Origin: Glutamicibacter soli
Lineage (GTDB): Bacteria > Actinomycetota > Actinomycetes > Actinomycetales > Micrococcaceae
Direction: 5' to 3'
Length of the DNA stretch: 64,000 nt
Assembly (NCBI RefSeq): GCF_003309065.1
Contig: NZ_POAF01000005.1
Coordinates: 124,001 to 188,000 of the forward strand
The notes beneath the pieces are model-generated. The model ran no database searches, was not told the origin of the DNA, and worked only from the letters and a program-made list of their open reading frames with translations. Each line of letters opens with the position of its first letter. Position 1 is the first letter of the stretch. The translations under genes were made by a program, and so were the position numbers. Shown in pieces: positions 25,807-35,084 of this stretch.

Positions 25807-25847
25807 CCGCCCGGAAATGAACAATTTTTTTGTTCATTTCCGGGCGG
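25807..25847 (-). terminator. Terminator of the amino-acid ABC pair
   Basis: A perfect 18-bp stem, CCGCCCGGAAATGAACAA (25807-25824) with 25830-25847, and a loop of five T. It stands 40 bp past the ATPase stop codon. Confidence 0.88.
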
Positions 25848-25886
25848 CCTGCGGAATAAAGCGTCGCGACTACGGACGCTGCGTCG

Positions 25887-26642
25887 CTACAGCACCTTGG
25901 ACAGGAAATCCTGGGTGCGGGCCTGCTGCGGGTTGCCGAAGAGGTCCTCCGGCTTGCCCTGCTCGCAGACCACGCCGTCGGCCATGAAGACCACGCGGTC
26001 GGCGACCTCACGGGCGAAGCCCATCTCGTGGGTCACCAGCACCATGGTCATGCCCGAGTCGGCCAGCTCCTTGATCACCTGGAGCACCTCCCCGACCATT
26101 TCAGGGTCCAGCGCGCTGGTGGCCTCGTCGAAAAGCATGATGCCCGGGGACATGGCCAGCGCGCGGGCGATGGCCACTCGCTGCTTCTGGCCGCCGGAGA
26201 GCGAAGCCGGGCGGGCATCTGCCTTCTCCTTCAGCCCCACGCGCTCCAGCAGCTCCAGCGCCTTGGCGCGGGCCTCGGTGCGGTTCATCTTCTTCAGCTC
26301 CACCGGGGCCAGCATGATGTTCTCGGCCACCGACATGTGCGGGAAGAGGTTGAAGTGCTGGAAAACCATACCCACGTGGCGGCGAACCTCGTTGATGTCC
26401 ACCTTCGGGTCGGTCACGTCGAAGCCGTCGACAACCACCGTGCCGGAGGTGATGTCCTCCAGCTTGTTCAGGCAGCGCAGCAGCGTGGACTTGCCCGAGC
26501 CCGACGGGCCGATCACGCACAACACCTCGCCCTCGCGGATCTCCAGGTCGATGCCCTGGAGCACGTTGTTGGATCCGAAGGACTTGTGCAGGTCGGTGAC
26601 CTGGATCTTTACCTGCGAGTTCATCTCGCTTGCGGTGCTCAC
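25887..26642 (-). CDS. Amino-acid ABC transporter ATP-binding protein (GlnQ type)
   Basis: 251 residues from a GTG at 26642 that overlaps the upstream stop codon (GTGA). Walker A is GPSGSGKST (about 43-51), the Q-loop [10 protein letters not shown], signature LSGGQKQR (about 146-153), Walker B MLFDEA (about 167-172) with Ala where Pro is usual, and H-loop VTHE. It energises the fused binding-protein/permease encoded upstream in the same two-gene operon. The substrate is probably glutamine or another polar amino acid. Confidence 0.92.
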   Translation of the reverse strand: MSTASEMNSQVKIQVTDLHKSFGSNNVLQGIDLEIREGEVLCVIGPSGSGKSTLLRCLNKLEDITSGTVVVDGFDVTDPKVDINEVRRHVGMVFQHFNLFPHMSVAENIMLAPVELKKMNRTEARAKALELLERVGLKEKADARPASLSGGQKQRVAIARALAMSPGIMLFDEATSALDPEMVGEVLQVIKELADSGMTMVLVTHEMGFAREVADRVVFMADGVVCEQGKPEDLFGNPQQARTQDFLSKVL

Positions 26643-28105
26643 TTGTTGAACCTCTTATCGGCATAGTTGGCCAGCTTGGTCAGGGCCATGATGGCGACGA
26701 AGTAGATGACGCCCACGATCAGCAGGGTCTCGGTGACGCGGAAGTTCGCCGCGTAGATCTGCTGACCCTGGTAGAGCAGTTCGGCGAAGCCGATGGCCAG
26801 CAGCAGCGAGGAGTCCTTCAGGCTGATGATCAGCTGGTTGATCAGCGACGGGGTCATCATCTTGAAGGCCTGCGGGATCACGACCTTCTGCATGGACTTG
26901 CCGTAGCCCAGGCCCAGCGAGCGGGCGGCTTCCAGCTGTCCCGGATCCACCGACTGGATGCCGCCGCGCACGATCTCGGCCACGTAGGCGCCGGCGTTCA
27001 GCGACAGGGTGAGGATGCCGGCGGTCCAGACGCTGATGTCCCATCCGGTCAGCTGCGGCAGGCCGAAGTAGAACATGAACGCCCACAGCAGCAGGGGGGT
27101 GCCGCGGAAGATGTTCACGAAGGTGGTGGCGATGCCGCGCAGCACGATGTTGCCGGAGATCTTGAAGAAGCCGAAGATCAGGCCCAGCGCCATGGCGATC
27201 GCGAAGGAGATGGCGGTGACGCCCAGCGTATTGCCCAGACCGGTCATCAGCGCGGGGAACGACTTGACCGCCAGGTCGAAGAAGTTGCCAGGAGTGCTGG
27301 CGGTGGGGTCGGCCAGGTACTTGTCCAGGATCTTCTGGTATTCGCCGTTGGCCTTCAGCTCGGCCAGGCCGTCGTTGAAGGCGGCCAGCAGCGCGGTGTT
27401 CTCGCCCTTGTTCACGGCGAAGCCGTAGGAGCCGCCGGGCACCTTGTCGGTGACGGTCTTCAGGCCGTTGCCCTGCGCGATGCCGTAGGCCAGCACCGGG
27501 TAGTCGTCGAAGACGGCGACGGCGGAGCCGGCCTTGACCGACTCGTACATGGTGGCCGACTGGTCAAGGGACTTGACGGTGAAGCCGTACTGCTCGGCAA
27601 TCGACTTCGCGTAGGTCTCGCCTTCGGAACCGGTCTTGGCGACAACGGTCTTGCCCTTGAGGTCCTCGTAGCCCTTGATGGCCTCGTCGTCCTTGGCCAC
27701 CGCCATCTGCACGCCGGACTCGAAGTACGGCTCGGAGAAGTCGTAGATCTGCTTGCGTTCGTCGGTGATCGACATGCCGGCGATGACGCCGTCGACCTGG
27801 TTGGCGGACAGCGCGGCCAGCGCCGCGCTGAAGCCCAGCGAGCGGACTTCGACCTGGAAGCCCTCGTCCTCGGCGATGGCATGGAGGATGTCCATGTCGA
27901 TGCCCGTCAGCTCGCCGTTCTGGCGGAACTCGAACGGGGCGAAGGTGGTGTCGGTGCCGATGACGTAGGTCTGGCCTTCGACGCTGTCGGCGCCCTGGGC
28001 CATGGACGCCGGGGCTCCGACCACCAGCGCCATCAGACCGATGGCCACGCCGGCGATCCACCGGGCAAGGCGACCTGTCCGGGTCGGTGTGTGTTTATTT
28101 TTCAC
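26639..28105 (-). CDS. Amino-acid ABC transporter: fused substrate-binding protein and permease
   Basis: 488 residues in one chain: a signal peptide (residues 1-36, cut after SMA), a family-3 solute-binding domain (about 45-265; [50 protein letters not shown]), then a permease domain (about 285-485) with five spans and the EAA loop [22 protein letters not shown]. The start is GTG 28105. This fusion tethers the binding domain to the membrane and removes the need for a lipoprotein; fused GlnHP proteins are known in Firmicutes and some actinobacteria. The separate binding-protein/permease operon at 5.7-8.2 kb shows the unfused arrangement. Confidence 0.9.
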   Translation of the reverse strand: MKNKHTPTRTGRLARWIAGVAIGLMALVVGAPASMAQGADSVEGQTYVIGTDTTFAPFEFRQNGELTGIDMDILHAIAEDEGFQVEVRSLGFSAALAALSANQVDGVIAGMSITDERKQIYDFSEPYFESGVQMAVAKDDEAIKGYEDLKGKTVVAKTGSEGETYAKSIAEQYGFTVKSLDQSATMYESVKAGSAVAVFDDYPVLAYGIAQGNGLKTVTDKVPGGSYGFAVNKGENTALLAAFNDGLAELKANGEYQKILDKYLADPTASTPGNFFDLAVKSFPALMTGLGNTLGVTAISFAIAMALGLIFGFFKISGNIVLRGIATTFVNIFRGTPLLLWAFMFYFGLPQLTGWDISVWTAGILTLSLNAGAYVAEIVRGGIQSVDPGQLEAARSLGLGYGKSMQKVVIPQAFKMMTPSLINQLIISLKDSSLLLAIGFAELLYQGQQIYAANFRVTETLLIVGVIYFVAIMALTKLANYADKRFNK

Positions 28106-28308
28106 TTATCTCAATCGCTTTCTCATGCTGTAGGGGCGAGTAACCCATGGGGCAGATTGATTCACTCTGCTTGCTAGCCTATGGCCAATGCGCGCATGTC
28201 GAAACCTTTTCCGCCCAACCGAGCGCGTCAGCGCACGAGGTCCTGAAGGCTGTCCGCGCTGAGCTTAGCGGCCTGCCAAACAGCGGACCGGTGGGATTGA
28301 ATAGGTAT

Positions 28309-30468
28309 ATGAATCCAGAACCGCTTACCGCCAGCGCGCCGATCGCCGCGAAGAATCCAGTCACCCGCACCTTCCACGGGGACACCTTCACCGATGACTA
28401 CGAATGGATGCGCGAGAAGACCAGCGAGCAGGTCCTGGACCACCTGAAGGCTGAAAACGCCTACACCGACGCGGTCACTGCCGACCAGGAGCCGCTGCGC
28501 CAGGCCATCTTCGACGAGATCAAGGCCCGCACCGTGGAGACCGACCTGTCGGTGCCCACCCGGCGCCGGGGCTGGTGGTACTTCACCCGCTCGGTCGAGG
28601 GCAAGCCCTACACCATCCAGTGCCGCGTCGCAGCGGAGCAGACCGGGGACCCGCGAGCCGACTGGACCCCGCCGGTCATCGACCCGGAAACCGCGCTGGA
28701 GGCCGAGCAGGTGCTGCTCGACGGCAACCAGCTGGCCGAGGGACAGAGCTTCTTCGCACTGGGCGGCATGGCCCTGAACGAGGAAAGCAACCTGCTGGCC
28801 TACTGCATCGACACCGCAGGCGACGAGCGCTTCACCCTCTACGTCAAGGACCTGGCCACCGGCCAGCTGCTGCCCGACGTCATCGAGGGCGTGTTCTACG
28901 GGTTGGCGTTCTCCCCCGATTCTTCGACGGTCTTCTACGTCGTGGTGGACGAGACCTGGCGCCCGCACCAGATCAAGGCCCACGTGCTGGGCACCGATCC
29001 CGCCACGGACACCGTCCTCTACCAGGAAGACGACCCGGGCATGTGGCTGGGCTTCGATTTGAGCACCGATCGGACCAAGCTGCTGATCTCCAGCGGCAAC
29101 TCCGAATACTCGGAGACCAGCGTGCTGGATCTAACTGATCCGGCGGCCCAGGTGCGGCTGCTGGTGCCGCGCTCGCTGCGCCTGCTGCACGGGGTGGACC
29201 TGCTGCCCGGGACCGACGGCGCGGCAGTCATCACCCACGATTTCCAGGCGCCGAACAACATGGTGTCGCTGGCCGGACTCGACCAGCTCGGCGAGCAGAC
29301 CGAGCCCGCGCAGTGGCGCACGGTCATCGAGCACCAGCAGACCGTGAAGATCGAGGGCACCGTGCTGACCGGCACGCACCTGGTGCTCTCGGTGCGCCGC
29401 GACACCTGCGAGCGCGTCCAGCTCATCGCCCTGGACGGGCTGGGCACCGCCGCGCAGCAGGCGGCCCTGGAGCCGGCCTTCGAGGACGAGCTGTTCACCG
29501 CCTCCCCGACCTTCGCCTCGCTGGAAGCTCCGCTGATCCGCATCGGCTACACCGCGGACTTCACCCCCGCCCGCGTGTACGACCTGTGGCTCGAGGACCA
29601 GTCGCTGGTGCTGCGCAAGCAGACCCCGGTGAACAACTACGACGCCGCGGACTACCTGTCCACCCGCGAATGGGCCGTGGCGGCCGACGGCACGCGCATC
29701 CCGCTGACCATCATGCGCCGCGCGGACCTGGACACCTCGGTGCCCAACCCGGTGCTCATCTACGGCTACGGCTCCTACGAGGCGTCCATGGATCCGGGCT
29801 TCGGCATCCCGCGGCTGAGCGTGCTGGACCGCGGGGTCGTGTTCGTCATCGCCCATGTGCGCGGCGGCGGCGAGCTGGGCCGCGACTGGTACCTGCAGGG
29901 CAAGAAGCTGCACAAGAAGAACACCTTCACCGATTTCATCGACGCCACCAAGTACCTGCTGGACTCCGGGTGGGCCGACCCGCAGCGCCTGGTGGCGCTG
30001 GGCGGTTCGGCCGGCGGCCTGCTGATGGGCGCCATCGCGAACATGGCCCCGCAGCTGTACACCGCGATCGTGGCGCAGGTGCCGTTCGTGGACGCGCTGA
30101 CCTCGATCCTGGATCCCGAGCTGCCGCTGTCCGCGCTGGAATGGGAGGAATGGGGCAACCCGATCGAGGACAAGGAAGTCTACGACTACATGAAGTCCTA
30201 CTCCCCCTACGAGAACGTCACCGCGCAGTCCTACCCGAAGATCGCGGCGGTCACCTCGCTGAACGACACGCGTGTGCTCTACGTGGAGCCGGCCAAGTGG
30301 GTGGCCAAGCTGCGCGAGCTGAACACCGGAGAGCAGCCGATCGTGCTGAAGACCGAGATGGAAGGCGGCCACGGCGGCGCCTCGGGCCGCTACGAGTCGT
30401 GGAAGTCCCGCGCCTGGGACTACGCATTCATCTTGGACGCGCTGGGCTGCCGCGAGATCGTGAAGTAG
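28309..30468 (+). CDS. ptrB: Oligopeptidase B (S9A serine peptidase)
   Basis: 719 residues. N-terminal beta-propeller followed by the alpha/beta-hydrolase domain with YGYGSYEASMDPGF, RGGGELGRDWYLQGK, and the nucleophile Ser567 in LGGSAGGLLMG; Asp653 (SLNDTRV) and His688 (EGGHGGASGRY) complete the triad. These enzymes cleave small peptides after Arg/Lys in the cytoplasm. ATG 28309 starts the conserved region; upstream codons in frame read unlike the family. Next gene 24 bp downstream. Confidence 0.93.
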   Translation: MNPEPLTASAPIAAKNPVTRTFHGDTFTDDYEWMREKTSEQVLDHLKAENAYTDAVTADQEPLRQAIFDEIKARTVETDLSVPTRRRGWWYFTRSVEGKPYTIQCRVAAEQTGDPRADWTPPVIDPETALEAEQVLLDGNQLAEGQSFFALGGMALNEESNLLAYCIDTAGDERFTLYVKDLATGQLLPDVIEGVFYGLAFSPDSSTVFYVVVDETWRPHQIKAHVLGTDPATDTVLYQEDDPGMWLGFDLSTDRTKLLISSGNSEYSETSVLDLTDPAAQVRLLVPRSLRLLHGVDLLPGTDGAAVITHDFQAPNNMVSLAGLDQLGEQTEPAQWRTVIEHQQTVKIEGTVLTGTHLVLSVRRDTCERVQLIALDGLGTAAQQAALEPAFEDELFTASPTFASLEAPLIRIGYTADFTPARVYDLWLEDQSLVLRKQTPVNNYDAADYLSTREWAVAADGTRIPLTIMRRADLDTSVPNPVLIYGYGSYEASMDPGFGIPRLSVLDRGVVFVIAHVRGGGELGRDWYLQGKKLHKKNTFTDFIDATKYLLDSGWADPQRLVALGGSAGGLLMGAIANMAPQLYTAIVAQVPFVDALTSILDPELPLSALEWEEWGNPIEDKEVYDYMKSYSPYENVTAQSYPKIAAVTSLNDTRVLYVEPAKWVAKLRELNTGEQPIVLKTEMEGGHGGASGRYESWKSRAWDYAFILDALGCREIVK

Positions 30469-30492
30469 ACACCTACCACCGGAAAGACTGCC

Positions 30493-31506
30493 ATGCGCCA
30501 CATCCAGATCTCCGAGTACCGCCAGGATCCCGCCGTGCGCGAGCTGCTGGCGCTGGCCGCCGACCCGGTGGACGAGCCGGCCCTGCAGGAACTGATCGAT
30601 GACTGCCTGCAGCTGCAGGTCCTGGCAGCCTTCGGCGCGGACGGCGGCCCGGTGGCGCTGGCAGCCTACCGGCTGGGCGACGAATACAGCCTGTGCATCG
30701 AGTACCTCGCCGTGCTCGGGACGCACCAGCGCCGGGGCCTGGCCTCGGCACTGGTGAGCCGGCTGCAGGAACTGCACGGCCGCTGCATCTGGGCCACCAC
30801 CGACGCGGATGCGGTGGACTTCTACCGCGCGCTGGGCTTCCTCATCAGCGACAGCGCTGCGGATCCACGCTGGCCTGCGGCGCGCAGGCACCTGTGCACG
30901 CTGCCCTACGCTCCGCTGCTCGGCCTCCAGCCGACCTCGGACCCGGGCTACGAGGATGTCGATGGCGCACCCTCGCGCGGACTCATCGAGCTGGCCCCGG
31001 CGGATCCGCGCTGGCCTGGGGACTTCGAGAAGATCCGCGCGGCGCTGTCCGCAGCGCTGGGGTCCAGCGCCCTGGCCATCGAGCACACCGGCTCCACCTC
31101 GGTGCCGGGATTGCCGGCCAAGCCGCTGATCGACGTGGCCCTGCTGGTTCCCGATGCCGATGATGAAGGGCGGTACGTCCCGCAGCTGCGCGCGGCGGGC
31201 ATGGTCTTCTGGCACCGGGAACCTGGCTGGTACAAGCACCGCATGTTCAAGCCCGGGGCCGGCACCGGGCTGGCGGCCGGCAACATCCATGTCTTCAGTC
31301 CCGGCAGCCCGGAGTTCCTGCGTATGGTCCTCTTCCGCGACCACCTGCGCGGCCACCGCGCGGACCGCGAGGCCTACGCCGCGGCCAAACGCGAGGCGGC
31401 CAGCCAGCTGGCGGCGACGCACGGGGCACAGGGGCTGGTGATGGACTACAACCGGATCAAGGAGCCTTTCATCCTTGACCTCCACCGACGGATTTTCGGC
31501 AGCTAA
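30493..31506 (+). CDS. GNAT acetyltransferase fused to GrpB/UPF0157 domain
   Basis: 337 residues. Residues about 1-140 are a GNAT N-acetyltransferase (IEYLAVLGTHQRRGLASALVS is the acetyl-CoA loop, then DAVDFYRALGF). Residues about 160-335 are a GrpB/UPF0157 domain of the nucleotidyltransferase superfamily, with IEHTGSTSVPGLPAKPLIDV and GNIHVFSPGSPEFLRMVLFRDHLR. GrpB domains are linked to pantetheine/dephospho-CoA-like or glutamate-rich-protein contexts but remain poorly defined; the fused pair might modify and nucleotidylate the same substrate. The gene lies 24 bp after ptrB and may share its transcript. Confidence 0.85.
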   Translation: MRHIQISEYRQDPAVRELLALAADPVDEPALQELIDDCLQLQVLAAFGADGGPVALAAYRLGDEYSLCIEYLAVLGTHQRRGLASALVSRLQELHGRCIWATTDADAVDFYRALGFLISDSAADPRWPAARRHLCTLPYAPLLGLQPTSDPGYEDVDGAPSRGLIELAPADPRWPGDFEKIRAALSAALGSSALAIEHTGSTSVPGLPAKPLIDVALLVPDADDEGRYVPQLRAAGMVFWHREPGWYKHRMFKPGAGTGLAAGNIHVFSPGSPEFLRMVLFRDHLRGHRADREAYAAAKREAASQLAATHGAQGLVMDYNRIKEPFILDLHRRIFGS

Positions 31507-31579
31507 GACTTTTCCCCGCGATAGCCAGCCATTCGCAGACGATTCACCACCAGAACTTGACTTGCCTCACATTTTGTTA

Positions 31580-31601
31580 TTACCTAATGATCGTTCGGTA
31601 A
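31580..31601 (+). promoter_or_regulatory. PaaR-type operator before paaI-paaK-paaR
   Basis: Inverted repeat with TTACC and GGTAA as outer arms; the core ACCTAATGATCGTTCGGT (31582-31599) deviates from perfect symmetry at two pairs. It covers a likely -10 (TAATGAT, 31585-31591) with TTGCCT 17 bp upstream. It resembles the site before paaA and lies 22 bp upstream of the paaI start codon. Confidence 0.65.
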
Positions 31602-31622
31602 ATAATTCGGCGAAGGAAGTCC

Positions 31623-32069
31623 ATGAGCGAAACACAGGTCGAGAAACCTCTTCCGCACGCAATTCTCGAGAATGACTATGCCACGCAGTGGATGGGCATC
31701 GAGGTTGTCGAGGTCTCCGACGGCAAGGCCGTCATCACCATGGAGCTGAAACGGGAGATGCTCAACGGCTTCGGCATCGCCCACGGCGGAATGATCTTCG
31801 CCCTTGCCGATACCGCTTTCGCACTGAGCTGCAACCCTCCCGAGGGGTCGGAGGACACGATCACAGTCGCTTCCGGAGTGGACATCAATTTCCTCAAGCC
31901 GGGCATCCCCGGACGCTTGTTGACCGCATCAGCACGCCGGGTCTCCCAGCAGGGCCGCAGCGGACTCTACGACATCACCGTCACCCAGCCGGGCCGCGAC
32001 GGAGCCACCGAAACGGTGGCCGAGTTCCGCGGGCGCTCACGAACCGTCCCAAAGCCCAAGAGCCGCTAG
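31623..32069 (+). CDS. paaI: Hydroxyphenylacetyl-CoA thioesterase, hotdog fold
   Basis: 148 residues. The hotdog thioesterase helix carries HGGMIFALADTAFALSCN (about 54-71), matching PaaI; the C-terminal strands include VDINFLKPGIPGRLLTASA and SGLYDITVT. PaaI hydrolyses dead-end CoA esters made when phenylacetate degradation stalls, freeing CoA. ATG 31623 is preceded by GAAGGAAG. First of three paa genes (paaI, paaK, paaR) reading in the same direction with short gaps. Confidence 0.92.
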   Translation: MSETQVEKPLPHAILENDYATQWMGIEVVEVSDGKAVITMELKREMLNGFGIAHGGMIFALADTAFALSCNPPEGSEDTITVASGVDINFLKPGIPGRLLTASARRVSQQGRSGLYDITVTQPGRDGATETVAEFRGRSRTVPKPKSR

Positions 32070-32102
32070 ACCTTTCCGCCACCACCACACGAAAGTACGA
32101 GC

Positions 32103-33422
32103 ATGTCACAGAATATCGATCGCGACAGCCTGCCGAATCCGCTGGATGCAGAAGAGACCATGAGCCGTGATCAGATCGAATCGATCCAGCTCACCCGCCT
32201 GAAGGAAACCCTGCACCTGGCCTACGACAAGGTGCCGTACTACAAGGAAAAGTACGACGCAGCCGGTGTGCACCCGAACGACCTGAAGGAACTGGATGAT
32301 CTGAAGATCTTCCCGTTCACCGAGAAGGAAGACCTGCGCAAGACCTACCCGTTCGGCATGTTCGCCGTGCCGCAGCACGAGGTCGCCCGCATCCACGCTT
32401 CCTCGGGCACCACAGGCCGCGCCACCGTGGTCGGCTACACCCAGCAGGACCTGGACGACTGGGCCAAGCTCGGTGCCCGCTGCCTGCGCCTGTCCGGCGT
32501 CAAGCCGGGCTGGAAGGTGCATAACGCCTACGGCTACGGCCTGTTCACCGGTGGCATGGGCGCCCACGCCGCGGCCGAGCGCCTGGGCACCACCGTGATC
32601 CCGATGTCCGGCGGCCAAACCGAGAAGCAGATCACCTTGATCAAGGACTTCGCCCCGGATGCCATCCTGTGCACCCCGACCTACCTGCTGACCATTGGCG
32701 ACGCCATGCAGCGCCAGGGCCTCGACCCGCGCGACACCTCGCTGAAGGTCGCCGTGCTCGGCGCCGAGCCGTGGACCGAGGAAATGCGCCACGAGCTGGA
32801 AGAGATGTTCGGCATCGACGCCTGCGACATCTACGGCCTGTCCGAGGTCATGGGCCCAGGCGTGGCCGGCGAATCACGCGAGCGCAAGGACGGCAGCCAC
32901 ATCTGGGAGGACCATTTCCGCCCGGAGATCCTGGACGCCTACGACCCGACGAAGGTGCTGCCGGACGGCGAGCACGGCGAGCTGGTCTTCACCTCGCTGA
33001 CCAAGCAGGCGCTGCCGATCATCCGCTACCGCACCCACGACCTGACCCGTCTGATGCCGGGCACCGCGCGTCCGGGCCACCGCCGCATGGGCCGCATCAC
33101 CGGCCGCAGCGACGACATGATCATCCTGCGCGGCGTGAACCTGTTCCCGAGCCAGATCGAGGAACTGATCTTGAAGGTGCCGGCCCTCTCCGCGCATTTC
33201 CAGCTCGTGCTCACCCGTCCTGACCGCATGGACCAGCTGGCCGTCAAGGTCGAGCGCCGTTCGGATGCCTCGGCCGAGGACGCGGCCGACGCCGCCAAGA
33301 CCCTGGCCAAGCTGATCAAGATCCATGTGGGTTCCTCCTGCGCCATCGACGTGGTGGATCCGGAGACTCTTGAACGCTCCATGGGCAAGCTCAAGCGCAT
33401 TTACGACCTGCGCAACAGCTAG
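32103..33422 (+). CDS. paaK: Phenylacetate-CoA ligase
   Basis: 439 residues. Adenylate-forming enzyme that activates phenylacetate in the first catabolic step. The P-loop HASSGTTGRATVVGYT (about 97-112), the YGYGLFTGGMG substrate segment, YGLSEVMGPGVAGE and the C-terminal GRSDDMIILRGVNLFPSQIEE hinge are all typical of PaaK; the catalytic Lys lies in the final MGKLKRI. Follows paaI by 33 bp. Confidence 0.95.
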   Translation: MSQNIDRDSLPNPLDAEETMSRDQIESIQLTRLKETLHLAYDKVPYYKEKYDAAGVHPNDLKELDDLKIFPFTEKEDLRKTYPFGMFAVPQHEVARIHASSGTTGRATVVGYTQQDLDDWAKLGARCLRLSGVKPGWKVHNAYGYGLFTGGMGAHAAAERLGTTVIPMSGGQTEKQITLIKDFAPDAILCTPTYLLTIGDAMQRQGLDPRDTSLKVAVLGAEPWTEEMRHELEEMFGIDACDIYGLSEVMGPGVAGESRERKDGSHIWEDHFRPEILDAYDPTKVLPDGEHGELVFTSLTKQALPIIRYRTHDLTRLMPGTARPGHRRMGRITGRSDDMIILRGVNLFPSQIEELILKVPALSAHFQLVLTRPDRMDQLAVKVERRSDASAEDAADAAKTLAKLIKIHVGSSCAIDVVDPETLERSMGKLKRIYDLRNS

Positions 33423-33454
33423 CCGTCACGGAGACGTGAAATAATCGAGGAATT

Positions 33455-34084
33455 ATGCAGACAACCCCAGCAGTGACCCCACCGGTCAAACGCGGCCGTC
33501 CCGGTTACGACCAGGAAACCGTGCTCCAGACCGCCGTCGAGGCGTTCAACGAGTACGGCTACGATGCAACCTCGATGGGCAAGCTCGCCGACCGGCTGGG
33601 CATCAGCAAGTCGGCGATCTACCACCACGTCCCCTCCAAGGAGGATCTGCTGCGCCTGGCGCTGGACGAGGCGCTGATCCCGCTGGAATCCATGATCGAG
33701 CAGGTGCACGGGCATGAGGGAAACGCCGACGAGCGCCTGGAATTCTTCCTGCGCTCCACGGTGCGCATCCTGATCGCCAAGCGTTCCTACGTGACCTTGC
33801 TGCTGCGCCTGCGCGGGAACACGGAGCTTGAGCGCGCCGCGCTGCAGCGCCGACGCCAGATGGACCGCGAACTCTCGCAGTTGGTGACCTTGGCGCAGCG
33901 CGAGGGTCAGCTGCGCGAGGACCTGGAGCCTCGCGCCACCGCCCGCCTGCTGTTCGGCATGATCAACTCGGTGGTGGATTGGTACCGCCTGGACGGCGTG
34001 ATTGATGCGGTGACCTTGGAGAACCAGGCGATTTCGCTGCTGTTCAATGGCCTGCATGCGCTGCCCGAGGACCAGACCTCCTGA
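33455..34084 (+). CDS. paaR: TetR-family repressor, probable PaaR of phenylacetate catabolism
   Basis: 209 residues. The N-terminal DNA-binding domain (helix-turn-helix LADRLGISKSAIYHHVPSKE, about 43-62) is followed by an all-helical effector domain with no further recognisable motif. It follows paaK by 32 bp, and copies of a TetR-like inverted repeat occur before paaA, paaI, paaZ and paaJ, so it is the obvious regulator. In related systems the inducer is phenylacetyl-CoA; this is inferred from the family. Start ATG 33455 has GAGGAAT just upstream. Ends before a clear terminator. Confidence 0.85.
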   Translation: MQTTPAVTPPVKRGRPGYDQETVLQTAVEAFNEYGYDATSMGKLADRLGISKSAIYHHVPSKEDLLRLALDEALIPLESMIEQVHGHEGNADERLEFFLRSTVRILIAKRSYVTLLLRLRGNTELERAALQRRRQMDRELSQLVTLAQREGQLREDLEPRATARLLFGMINSVVDWYRLDGVIDAVTLENQAISLLFNGLHALPEDQTS

Positions 34085-34098
34085 ACCCCGGCGCTATC

Positions 34099-34132
34099 GG
34101 CCCCGGTTCGCCCTGCGGGGCGGGCCGGGGCC
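34099..34132 (+). terminator. Terminator after paaR
   Basis: GGCCCCGG (34099-34106) pairs with CCGGGGCC (34125-34132); an inner GCCC/GGGC stem extends it. It is followed by TTT, giving a classical factor-independent terminator. Confidence 0.85.
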
Positions 34133-34274
34133 TTTGCCGTGCATCGAGGTGCACCGGGTTCCTGCGGACCGGACTGGCTGCCGCGCTTGTGTTCCTCACA
34201 GGATTCACAGCTAGCATCGTAGGGGTGCGTTTTGCTCCCGCGCAGCCGTATACAACTCAACACAAAGAAGCATC

Positions 34275-35000
34275 GTGGAATCAATTATTGATAGTCTCTT
34301 CCAGCTGTCCTTGAGCACCAGCTCTGGCGTGCAGATCCTGCTGTTCGCGATCAGCGCCCTGTTCGTGGTCATCGCCGCGTTGCTGCTGGCGCACCGCAAC
34401 GACCTGGGCTGGTGGGCCCTGATCATGGCGGTATTCTCCGGACCGATCATCAGCGCCATGAAGTACGACCTGTACGCGCTGTTCTACGGCGTCCCGCTGC
34501 TTCTGCTGGCGATCTTCGGACTGTGGCGCTTCTCCCGATTCGAGCTCAAGGGCAAGTTCATCCGCATGGTGACCCGCACCCAGCTCACCGTGACCTCGGT
34601 GGTCGGCCTGCTGGCCGGCATCATCCTGCTGGTGGCCCTGCACTTCAACGTCTTCCTGTTCAACGGCAGCTACCTGAGCGCCACCCCGGAAGTCTGGGCC
34701 ATGTACGTTTCCGACGCGGTGATCTTCGCGTCCTTCGTGCTAATCGCCCGCGGCGTGCGCAGTGGCTGGCTGCTGCTGGCCGCCGGCGCGATCTCCTATG
34801 TCGTGGTGTATTTCCTGGTCAGCCCGATGCTGGGCATGTTGGGCCTGTACGTGTTCACCGCCCTGGCGGCACTGTACGGCTGGTATCAGTGGCGCGCGCT
34901 GCCCGCGGCCTCGCAGCCGGAACCGACCCAGGAAGAGATCGCCCTGGAAGCAGCCGCCAAGGCCGCCTTGGACAAGCTGAACTCCGCAGACGACAAGTAA
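34275..35000 (+). CDS. PnuC-like membrane transporter of nicotinamide-ribose type
   Basis: 241 residues, six to seven membrane helices, from GTG 34275 with weak AAGAAG upstream. Two halves repeat a Trp-rich ending: GLWRFSRF after helix 3 and ALYGWYQWRAL after the last helix; ALYGWYQW closely resembles the conserved end of PnuC nicotinamide riboside transporters. The middle is less conserved, so substrate assignment is uncertain. A charged C-terminal tail (EPTQEEIALEAAAKAALDKL) is predicted to be helical and cytoplasmic. It stands alone between two strong terminators and is probably unrelated to paa. Confidence 0.65.
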   Translation: MESIIDSLFQLSLSTSSGVQILLFAISALFVVIAALLLAHRNDLGWWALIMAVFSGPIISAMKYDLYALFYGVPLLLLAIFGLWRFSRFELKGKFIRMVTRTQLTVTSVVGLLAGIILLVALHFNVFLFNGSYLSATPEVWAMYVSDAVIFASFVLIARGVRSGWLLLAAGAISYVVVYFLVSPMLGMLGLYVFTALAALYGWYQWRALPAASQPEPTQEEIALEAAAKAALDKLNSADDK

Positions 35001-35015
35001 ATACTTCCCGGAACA

Positions 35016-35061
35016 ACACCACGCCGGCCTTCGAGAATTCTCGAAGGCCGGCGTGGTGTTT
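35016..35061. terminator. Perfectly symmetric terminator between the PnuC-like gene and paaZ
   Basis: 46 bases form an exact inverted repeat with no spacer (23 bp per arm, centre GAATTC). It lies 15 bp past the PnuC-like stop and 24 bp past the paaZ stop, so it can end both transcripts. Confidence 0.9.
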
Positions 35062-35084
35062 ATGGCGCTACCGCGGAGCGGGGC

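Noticed and set aside
29131-31485. A 784-codon open frame on the minus strand across ptrB and the GNAT-GrpB gene
   Set aside because: It is the complement of two well-supported genes; its product is low-complexity Gly/Arg/His-rich with no family features, the usual artefact of high-GC third codon positions.
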